8,981 bases of DNA from HyVt-560 sp964577195. GTDB taxonomy: Bacteria > Pseudomonadota > Gammaproteobacteria > UWMA-0217. The notes below the pieces were generated by a model. It was given only the letters and a program-made list of their open reading frames with translations, was not told the DNA's origin and searched no databases. Each line of letters opens with the position of its first letter. Within the stretch, counting starts at the first letter, position 1. Shown piece by piece: positions 1 to 5,754 of this stretch. The stretch covers positions 1 through 8,981 of the forward strand of contig CAZNYF010000119.1 of NCBI GenBank assembly GCA_964577195.1. The letters are read 5' to 3'. The position numbers and the translations under genes are program-made.

Positions 1-7
1 CATTTAT

Positions 8-47
8 GTCCAGGGATGGACGGTATTTCGCAAGGAGCCAGGATGGC
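8..47. repeat. Two tandem mini-hairpins with a shared CCAGG(G)ATGG core
   Basis: Positions 8-21 read GTCCAGGGATGGAC, which can fold as a 5-bp stem with a GGGA loop. Positions 37-47 read GCCAGGATGGC, a 4-bp stem with a 3-nt loop. Both share a CCAGG-ATGG core and lie 15 bp apart, which resembles a REP-like intergenic repeat. They lie in the part of the left repeat copy that does not match the right copy. No coding sequence is evident from 1 to 154. Family and function are not recognised. Confidence 0.35.
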
Positions 48-56
48 GGTGCGATC

Positions 57-120
57 GTATAAAAAATGCACTATTCCTGATTTCCCTCAGCAGCACTTCT
101 ATTTTTAGAGATGCCCTTAA
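57..120 (-). repeat. Left inverted-repeat copy: terminus of a MITE-like element plus TTAA
   Basis: Read on the minus strand, 116 down to 57 begins GGGCATCTCTAAAAATAG and matches 1953-2011 on the plus strand over about 60 bp. I count one single-base indel and one substitution. TTAA follows the element tip at 117-120, as it does at the right-hand element. The match stops abruptly at position 57, and the sequence from 56 to 1 is unrelated to the interior of the right-hand element. This copy is therefore either a different family member or one end of a longer element whose other end is outside the window. Its tip lies only 34 bp upstream of the sulP start codon after TTAA, so any promoter for sulP must be inside or beyond this repeat unless it overlaps that short leader. 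Confidence 0.75.
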
Positions 121-154
121 TATCTCCGCCAACCAAAACTACAACCTGTAAGCA

Positions 155-1936
155 ATGGATTCTCTCTCCCGTTTTTTCCCTTTTATAAAGTGGTTTCCAC
201 TTCCTCCTGGTGCACTTCGTGCTGATATGATCGCCGGTATTACCGTCGCTCTAGTGCTCATTCCTCAATCAATGGCTTATGCCCAGCTTGCAGGATTACC
301 CGCATATTACGGGTTATATGCGGCTTTCTTGCCCGGCATTGTTGGCGCGCTTTGGGGGTCATCCAAACAATTAGCAACCGGGCCGGTTGCAGTGGTGTCA
401 TTGTTAACCGCATCCGCATTGATACCCTTGATCGGCGCGCCGGACACATTGACTGAGCAGCAAATGATAGCCCGATACGTTCCGGCGGCGATCACGCTGG
501 CATTGCTGGTGGGAGTGATACAGTTTTCTTTGGGCTTTTTCAGGCTCGGTGTGGTGGTAAGCTTTCTGTCCCATCCTGTGGTTATTGGGTTCACAAATGC
601 GGCAGCCATCATTATTGGTTTGTCCCAGCTAAATAAAGTTTTTGGCTTGCCAATGGAGCGCAGTGAACACTTTTTAAATGACATCTGGCACGTTGCGCAA
701 CAGGTACCAGATACCCATATTCCGACGCTGATCATGGGTGTTTTCGCATTCGCGATCATGTGGGGGTTGAAGCGGTATTTCCCTAAAATACCGGGTGTGC
801 TGGTAGCGGTGGTAATGACCACGGTCATTAGTTGGTTCATTGGTTTTCATGAAAATATGGGTGGCAAGGTGATTGGCGTCATCCCCCAGGGTTTACCGAC
901 CTTTGAGCGTCCAAGTTTAAATTTGCAGGAGCTGCTCAGCTTACTACCCAGTGCCATCGTCATTTCATTGGTGGGTTTTATGGAAGCGATCTCGATTGCC
1001 AAAGCAATGGCCGCTAAAACCAAGGATAGAATTAATCCAAATAAAGAGTTAATCGGCCAGGGAATGGCGAATGTGGTGGGCAGCTTCACTCACTCCTATC
1101 CTACCAGCGGATCCTTTTCCCGTTCTGCGGTGAACCTGAATGCTGGTGCTATGACTGGCATGTCTGCGGTTATTACGGGTGTGGTGGTACTGATTACATT
1201 GCTGTTTTTGACGCCGCTGCTTCACCACTTACCTCAATCTGTTTTGGCTGCGGTCATTATGATGGCGGTCATGGGCTTGATTAATTTTAAGGCGTTCAAA
1301 CATGCCTGGTTATCTCATCGGCATGATGGCATCGCCGCCTTGATCACGTTTTTTGCAACATTGGGCTTTGCGCCTCACTTGGACAAAGGTGTGATGGTCG
1401 GTGCTGGTGTTGCGTTGGGTCTATATTTATATCGGACCATGAGCCCGCGGGTTGCGATTTTAGGCCGATATCAAGATGGCACATTTCGGGATTTGAAAGT
1501 CCACCCTGATTTACCCACCGATCCCCGCATTATTGTCATGCGCTTTGACGGCTCGTTATATTTTGCCAATGTTGCCTATTTTGAAGAAGCCATTCTGGGT
1601 GCAGTTGCGGATTTTCCTGATGCGAGCTACGTGCTGGTGATGGGTGACGGCATCAATGAGGTTGATGCCTCAGGGGAAGAGGTTCTGCATAATCTGGTAG
1701 AACGTCTCGAAGACAGTGGTGTCACCATGGTGTTTAGCGGCTTGAAAAAACAAATTTTGGATATGGCTAGACGCACAGGTTTGTATTCCTTAATAGGAGC
1801 TCAGAATATTCATCCGACCGAGGAAATGGCGCTGGAGAATATTTATAAATGGCTGGAAGTCGAGGAATCTGGAGAGCAAGACTTTCTTTGTCCTCTACTA
1901 CCTCGAGTCATTGTTGCAACTGAAGACGCAGGCTAG
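155..1936 (+). CDS. SulP-family anion transporter with C-terminal STAS domain
   Basis: This 593-residue inner-membrane protein belongs to the SulP/SLC26 family, whose members move sulfate, bicarbonate or other anions, often with H+ or Na+. The N-terminal signature is clear: an LRADMIAGITVALVLIPQSM stretch near residues 21-40, then AYAQLAGLPAYYGLY at 41-55. A GPVAVVSLLT segment follows. Many hydrophobic segments run to about residue 425. A STAS domain spans roughly 458-570, with the VDASG loop at 503-507, where Ser506 sits at the usual STAS serine position. Length is normal for the family. An in-frame TAA at 149-151 rules out an earlier start, and the N-terminus matches family members, but no good Shine-Dalgarno sequence is visible. 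Substrate cannot be decided: no sulfate-assimilation gene or carbonic anhydrase is adjacent. The gene stands alone between inverted repeat copies. Confidence 0.93.
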   Translation: MDSLSRFFPFIKWFPLPPGALRADMIAGITVALVLIPQSMAYAQLAGLPAYYGLYAAFLPGIVGALWGSSKQLATGPVAVVSLLTASALIPLIGAPDTLTEQQMIARYVPAAITLALLVGVIQFSLGFFRLGVVVSFLSHPVVIGFTNAAAIIIGLSQLNKVFGLPMERSEHFLNDIWHVAQQVPDTHIPTLIMGVFAFAIMWGLKRYFPKIPGVLVAVVMTTVISWFIGFHENMGGKVIGVIPQGLPTFERPSLNLQELLSLLPSAIVISLVGFMEAISIAKAMAAKTKDRINPNKELIGQGMANVVGSFTHSYPTSGSFSRSAVNLNAGAMTGMSAVITGVVVLITLLFLTPLLHHLPQSVLAAVIMMAVMGLINFKAFKHAWLSHRHDGIAALITFFATLGFAPHLDKGVMVGAGVALGLYLYRTMSPRVAILGRYQDGTFRDLKVHPDLPTDPRIIVMRFDGSLYFANVAYFEEAILGAVADFPDASYVLVMGDGINEVDASGEEVLHNLVERLEDSGVTMVFSGLKKQILDMARRTGLYSLIGAQNIHPTEEMALENIYKWLEVEESGEQDFLCPLLPRVIVATEDAG

Positions 1937-1948
1937 CCAAAAACGCAA

Positions 1949-2116
1949 TTAAGGGCATCTTAAAAATAGAAGTGCTGCTGAGGGAAATCAGGAATAGTGA
2001 ATTTTTTATACAAAAAATGGGCGAATACTGGGTGTATTTAGCGATTTCTCGGATATAAAGAGGCGCTGTTCATGGGGTTTTCTCAGTGGTACTTGTATAT
2101 TTAGAGGAGCCCTTAA
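1949..2116. mobile_element. MITE-like element with TTAA target duplication
   Basis: A 160-bp core (1953-2112) is bounded by TTAA at 1949-1952 and 2113-2116, consistent with a 4-bp target duplication. The left end begins GGGCATCTTAAAAATAG, and the right end read on the minus strand begins GGGCTCCTCTAAATATAC. The similarity continues inward for about 35 bp as imperfect terminal inverted repeats (AAGTGCTGCTGAGGG against AAGTACCACTGAGAA). There is no coding capacity, so it would need a transposase in trans. The TTAA duplication and GGGC tips would fit an IS5-like source, but that assignment is inference. It lies 12 bp after the sulP stop and separates that stop from the hairpin at 2152-2172, which without the element would sit about 50 bp downstream of sulP. 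The element could fold into a long imperfect hairpin in RNA. Confidence 0.75.
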
Positions 2117-2151
2117 TAGAGTAGGCAAAATCTGTTTGAAATTTAATTGGC

Positions 2152-2179
2152 TCTGACGGTTTTTCCGTCAGAATTTTTT
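2152..2179 (+). terminator. Intrinsic terminator-like hairpin before the cytochrome gene
   Basis: TCTGACGG (2152-2159) and CCGTCAGA (2165-2172) form a perfect 8-bp stem with a T5 loop, followed by A and six T residues (2174-2179). This is a good Rho-independent terminator shape. It probably ended sulP transcription before the MITE-like insertion. It lies just 20 bp before the cytochrome start codon and ends only 8 bp before that gene's ribosome binding site. It could therefore also act as an attenuator if the cytochrome promoter is upstream. Confidence 0.7.
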
Positions 2180-2199
2180 ATGTAATGAGGAGAATCGTT

Positions 2200-2517
2200 A
2201 TGAAACTTAAAACTGTAGCTTTAACAGCAATGGTTGGCGTTGTTGCACTTTCTGGTGTGGCTTCGGCAGAAGACGTATCAGCTTTAGCGCGCGATAAAGG
2301 TTGCCTGGCTTGTCACGGTGTTGATAAAAAGATTGTTGGCCCAGCACTTAAAGAGATTGCTGCGAAGTACAAAGGTGACGCTGCAGCGGCAAAATCCTTA
2401 GCGGTTAAAGTTAAAACCGGTAGTAAAGGTGTTTGGGGTCCAATTCCCATGCCGCCAAATGCTGCACTTTCTGATGATGAAATAAACAAATTAGTTGTCT
2501 GGGTTTTGGCTCAGTAA
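2200..2517 (+). CDS. Cytochrome c-551 (class I, periplasmic)
   Basis: A small haem c electron carrier, exported and then given its haem in the periplasm. In Pseudomonas this protein passes electrons to nitrite reductase (NirM) and to terminal oxidases or peroxidase. I prefer the ATG at 2200 over the in-frame ATG at 2185, because AGGAG at 2188-2192 is 7 bp upstream of 2200 and overlaps the earlier codon. The 105-residue precursor has a signal peptide ending ASA at residue 23. The predicted mature protein is 82 residues, the same as Pseudomonas c-551. CLACH puts haem Cys at mature 12 and 15 and His at 16. Met61 in GPIPMPPN is the sixth ligand, and GVWGPIPMPPN is a family hallmark. No nir genes are next to it, so a denitrification role is not shown and the symbol nirM is withheld. 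Confidence 0.93.
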   Translation: MKLKTVALTAMVGVVALSGVASAEDVSALARDKGCLACHGVDKKIVGPALKEIAAKYKGDAAAAKSLAVKVKTGSKGVWGPIPMPPNAALSDDEINKLVVWVLAQ

Positions 2518-2537
2518 GTTTGATTCAGTCGTAATCG

Positions 2538-2565
2538 GGTTCTGAGAGGATTTCCTCTCAGAACC
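2538..2565. terminator. Strong hairpin between convergent genes, likely bidirectional terminator
   Basis: GGTTCTGAGAGG (2538-2549) pairs perfectly with CCTCTCAGAACC (2554-2565) around an ATTT loop, giving a 12-bp stem. It lies between the cytochrome stop (2517) and the stop of the convergent phosphoesterase gene (2573). The downstream tract TTCTC is only moderately T-rich, and the minus-strand side has no T tract. Position and stem strength support termination of the cytochrome transcript and perhaps also of the minus-strand operon. Confidence 0.7.
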
Positions 2566-2572
2566 TTCTCGC

Positions 2573-3409
2573 TTAAGACAGGAATGAATCCACTGATTCT
2601 TGCAGCGTTAATTCCCCATTTTTAAGTTTTTCAAAATAAGCCTTCCGCCATCCTGGCATTAAACTCTTGGCTTGTTTCCATTCAGCGTAAATCAACGTAG
2701 CCATTGCGCCGCCTTCCTCTAGAAAACCGCTTGAATGATAGTCTTTATCCGCCGTATACCGGTCGTATTCGAGGCGAATAATTTCAGTATTCCAGTGATT
2801 TTTTTCAAAGGTTAGTTGGGCGTAGCTAGCACGAGGATCACCATCAAATGGAGATCCAGCCGAGCCGACGTTGACAATTTCACAGCCTTTGTAATTTCGG
2901 GTGAGAGGACGATGCGTGTGGGCGGTCAAAAAGAGGCTAATATTTTCTGGTATACGAGTTGCAAGCTCCTCATCGGTGGTGCGCGCAAAAATCCCGATTC
3001 GGTTGCCTAATAATGAGCCGTGCATTGCTGCGACCCTGGCATTATCCGTGTTGGGTGGCGAGAAATAATAGTCATCAAGCCACGGATTCATGAGATCAGC
3101 AGTATGCCCTAATTGCTTGCTGGTCCAGTCAGTGAATTGTTGCATCTCCCGCTCTATTTTTGATCCAGGTAATTCCTCAGCTTGCGAGCAACGCAATACA
3201 AATTCTTCGTGATTCCCCTTTATCGCTATCCAGCCGTGCTTTTCACGCAGCGACTCAAACAGCTTCAGACTGTCAAGGCTACAGGGGCCACGATTGACCA
3301 GATCGCCGTTCATAATGACGAGGTCTGGTTGCCAGGCAAGAATATGTTCGGACACCGTGCCCAGCGCTGGGTAATTTGCTTGTAAATCGGAAAATACAGC
3401 TACTTTCAT
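2573..3409 (-). CDS. Calcineurin-like metallophosphoesterase, YfcE/MJ0936-type fold
   Basis: A 278-residue cytoplasmic protein without signal peptide or membrane segment. Members of this superfamily hydrolyse phosphodiesters or phosphomonoesters with a two-metal centre. The ordered motifs are visible: SDLQAN at 7-12 (D8), GDLVNRGP at 35-42 (D36), GNHE at 65-68 (N66, H67), AAMHGS with H130, AHTH at 163-166 (H164, H166), and the NVGSAGSPFDGDPRASYA stretch at 180-197 typical of the subfamily. The first motif is usually D-x-H, but here Gln10 replaces the histidine, so one of the usual metal ligands is changed. The start is 28 bp after the stop of the upstream REC-PAS-GGDEF-EAL gene on the same strand, with only a weak ribosome site, so cotranscription is likely. 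Substrate is unknown; a nucleotide or signalling-nucleotide substrate is only a guess from context. Confidence 0.88.
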   Translation of the reverse strand: MKVAVFSDLQANYPALGTVSEHILAWQPDLVIMNGDLVNRGPCSLDSLKLFESLREKHGWIAIKGNHEEFVLRCSQAEELPGSKIEREMQQFTDWTSKQLGHTADLMNPWLDDYYFSPPNTDNARVAAMHGSLLGNRIGIFARTTDEELATRIPENISLFLTAHTHRPLTRNYKGCEIVNVGSAGSPFDGDPRASYAQLTFEKNHWNTEIIRLEYDRYTADKDYHSSGFLEEGGAMATLIYAEWKQAKSLMPGWRKAYFEKLKNGELTLQESVDSFLS

Positions 3410-3437
3410 GCTGCTATCTTACATCGTGCAGCCATGG

Positions 3438-5564
3438 TTATGCAGTCGCTTTTTGCTTTGCATTGGCACGTTTCATCAGCGCGTTGAATATCTTCTCGCC
3501 CGAGACGGGTTTCGCAAATAGGAATCCCTGAGCAAATTCGCATCCGATGGTGCGTAAGAATTTAAGCTGGCTTTTGCTTTCTATACCCTGTGCAATCACC
3601 GTCATGTCAAGATTTCTGGCCATGTCCATAATGGTTGAAATAATCGCAGCGTCATCAGCATCATTCATGACTTGGCGAATAAATTGGCGATCAATTTTCA
3701 AATAATCCAGATTGAATCGTCGCAAATAATTGATTGATGACAGCCCTGAGCCAAAATTATCCAATGCCACCAGACATCCCAACTCGCGAATCTCCAATAA
3801 ACGCTGGGTGGTAGCGTGGGCATCTTTCATGATCGAATTTTCGAGTAGCTCAAAGACAAGTTGATGCGCCGGAAACCCGGATTTTTCCAGCGCAAATTGG
3901 GCGCTGTCTGCAAAATCGTTACTGATAAACCGGCTGTTAGCAATATTGAGCGATAAATTGATAGGATATAACCCTTGCTCATGCCAGCTTTGTACCTCGC
4001 TACAAGCTGTTTCCATGACCCACTGATCAATCTTTGCCATGATGCCAAGCTTTTCTGCGATGGGTATGAATCGTTCAGGGGAAACCAACCCATGGTCTTT
4101 TGAATGCCAGCGAATCAGTGCCTCAACACCCACAATCGTGCTGCGTCGGATATCTATTTGAGGCTGATACTGTAGCCGAAACTCATTGTTGATCAGTGCT
4201 TGTTTTAGCGGTTCTTCCAAACCAAAGCGGTTATAGGCCGGAGAATTCATGCGCTGATCAAAATAGCGGTAGTAATGTTTGCCGGTTAGCTTTGCATGGC
4301 GCATTGCCTGTTCTGCATTGGTCAGTAGCTCATTACTGCTAGCGCCGTCTTTTGGATAGTAGGAAATGCCAATACTGGCTGACGATTTCAGCGGGCCGCG
4401 GGTTTCACTGTCGGGCGATTCCAGTTCATTCAAAATACGTTTTGCAACACTGCCAGCGCCTTCTGGAGAGCTGAGATTGTTCAGTAACACAGCGAATTTA
4501 TCGCCACCAATACGAGAGATATCTTCATTTTGATTGTTCGATAAGGAGTCCGAACTTCGCACGCAGTTTTTAATAGTCTGACCTATGGACATGAGCAACT
4601 GATCGCCGACATTTTGGCCATGTGAATCGTTGATCTTTTTAAAATCATCCAGGTCGATATAGATCACCGCGAGTGTCTTCTTATTAAATTCTGCATGGTT
4701 TATTGCCCGGTCGAGGTGGCTAATAAACGTTTGTTTGTTAGTCAGGCCTGTGAGGCTGTCCTGAAAAGCCATGCGTTGAACAGACTCATTGGCAATTTTC
4801 CTTTCGGTGATATCTTGCAGCGTGCCTTCGACAATCGCCGGGCGTTCTTTAATTAATCTGCCGTGCATCAGAAAGGTACGTTCGCCTTTGCTGGTGTTGA
4901 TGAGTTTATGCTCGAAGGTGAACGGCTCTTTACGTGCCGCAGCAAGATACAGCGCGTCTTTAATTTGCTCGCGTTCATTTTCTTTAACATGCGCAAGATA
5001 ATCGCCAAGGCTGGCTTTCTCCGGTAGATCGCCGACCAGTCGATTAATTCCGGCTGAGCAACGAAACTGATCAGAATGAATCACCCATTGCCAGCTACCT
5101 TTGCTCAAGAGTCGCTTGGAAGGTTGCTTTGATAAAGCGGTTTTACGTGCCTCTCGAACTGCCTGAGAGGCTTTAAAAATACCAGGCAGGCGATGCGCCA
5201 ACAGCTTTAGGTTCACTGGTTTGCAGATGTAATCGGTAGCGCCCGCTGAAAATGCCAGCTTGATTGCCTGATCATCTTCGCGGCTGGTGAGCATAATAAT
5301 GGGGATTGATTTGCCAATGGGAGATTTTCGAATCGTTGCGCAAACTTCAAAACCATTGATATTGGGCATTTCGACGTCCAGCAAAATCAGATCGGGAACG
5401 ATACGATTAAATAGTACCAAGGCTTGCCTGCCGTTAATGGCCTCGGTGACTTGGTAGCCCTGCTGGGTAAGGAACTTGGCAACTACCATCCGCGAGAAAC
5501 GGTCATCATCGACGACGAGAATCTTGGTGGGGTGTTGGGTTGTGCTGTGTTGAGTTACGGTCAT
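3438..5564 (-). CDS. Response regulator with PAS, degenerate GGDEF and degenerate EAL domains
   Basis: A cytoplasmic 708-residue protein counted from the ATG at 5564. That start has AGGA (minus strand, 5571-5574) 6 bp upstream; an in-frame ATG at 5594 would add 10 residues but lacks a spaced ribosome site. Domains in order: receiver about 14-130 (acid pocket 19-21, phospho-acceptor D63, T93, K115); PAS/PAC about 156-256; GGDEF about 265-435; EAL about 446-695. The cyclase signature is GGDKF (353-357), not GG[DE]EF, and RSSD (336-339) is pushed away from it by about 8 extra residues. In the EAL domain E481, N540, E572/E575, D602, K623 and Q679 remain. However, DDFG is DNFG (N603) and AEGVE is AQGIE (Q659). 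The protein probably binds or senses c-di-GMP, or acts as a scaffold, rather than turning it over efficiently. No partner histidine kinase is in view. It is the first gene of a probable operon with the phosphoesterase. Confidence 0.93.
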   Translation of the reverse strand: MTVTQHSTTQHPTKILVVDDDRFSRMVVAKFLTQQGYQVTEAINGRQALVLFNRIVPDLILLDVEMPNINGFEVCATIRKSPIGKSIPIIMLTSREDDQAIKLAFSAGATDYICKPVNLKLLAHRLPGIFKASQAVREARKTALSKQPSKRLLSKGSWQWVIHSDQFRCSAGINRLVGDLPEKASLGDYLAHVKENEREQIKDALYLAAARKEPFTFEHKLINTSKGERTFLMHGRLIKERPAIVEGTLQDITERKIANESVQRMAFQDSLTGLTNKQTFISHLDRAINHAEFNKKTLAVIYIDLDDFKKINDSHGQNVGDQLLMSIGQTIKNCVRSSDSLSNNQNEDISRIGGDKFAVLLNNLSSPEGAGSVAKRILNELESPDSETRGPLKSSASIGISYYPKDGASSNELLTNAEQAMRHAKLTGKHYYRYFDQRMNSPAYNRFGLEEPLKQALINNEFRLQYQPQIDIRRSTIVGVEALIRWHSKDHGLVSPERFIPIAEKLGIMAKIDQWVMETACSEVQSWHEQGLYPINLSLNIANSRFISNDFADSAQFALEKSGFPAHQLVFELLENSIMKDAHATTQRLLEIRELGCLVALDNFGSGLSSINYLRRFNLDYLKIDRQFIRQVMNDADDAAIISTIMDMARNLDMTVIAQGIESKSQLKFLRTIGCEFAQGFLFAKPVSGEKIFNALMKRANAKQKATA

Positions 5565-5583
5565 GACGCATCCTGCGATTGAT

Positions 5584-5599
5584 TCGGAATCCATTCCGA
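5584..5599. promoter_or_regulatory. Near-perfect palindrome in the 5' leader of the GGDEF/EAL gene
   Basis: TCGGAAT (5584-5590) and ATTCCGA (5593-5599) are inverted 7-bp arms with a 2-bp spacer. The site lies 20 bp upstream of the preferred start codon at 5564 and overlaps the alternative start at 5594. The 2-bp spacer is too short for a stable RNA hairpin loop, so a dimeric repressor site is more plausible. No regulator can be named. The rest of the 5595-5712 gap is AT-rich and shows no convincing minus-strand -35/-10 pair. Confidence 0.3.
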
Positions 5600-5717
5600 G
5601 TCTTTTTATAGATAGCTAGACTAAAATGCCGCTGTTTTGATGAGAATAGATTTATGACATGACCCCACTAAAAAGCAGATAGAACTCATAGTCGTATGAA
5701 GAAATGTGAAAAATGTC

Positions 5718-5723
5718 TATAAT
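5718..5723 (+). promoter_or_regulatory. -10 box (TATAAT) for the OmpA-family gene
   Basis: A perfect TATAAT lies at 5718-5723, 31 bp upstream of the preferred start codon at 5755. It predicts a transcript start near 5730. The -35 region about 17 bp upstream (near 5695-5700, TATGAA) is a poor match. The box overlaps the first codons of the longest open frame, which starts at 5713. That frame start would fall upstream of the transcript start, which argues against it. Confidence 0.5.
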
Positions 5724-5754
5724 CCCCGCACTTTTTCCAAAACAGGTACCGATT

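Noticed and set aside
307..840. Minus-strand open frame of 177 codons inside sulP
   Set aside because: It lies antisense to a strongly supported transporter and has low-complexity Thr/Ala/Asn composition with no recognisable motif.
2185..2199. Upstream start at 2185 for cytochrome c-551
   Set aside because: It overlaps the ribosome binding site of the ATG at 2200. The later start gives a standard signal peptide and an 82-residue mature protein.
5713..5754. Upstream start at 5713 for the OmpA-family gene
   Set aside because: The codons overlap the TATAAT box at 5718-5723, so they would precede the transcript start. ATG 5755 has a spaced AGG and yields a normal signal peptide.
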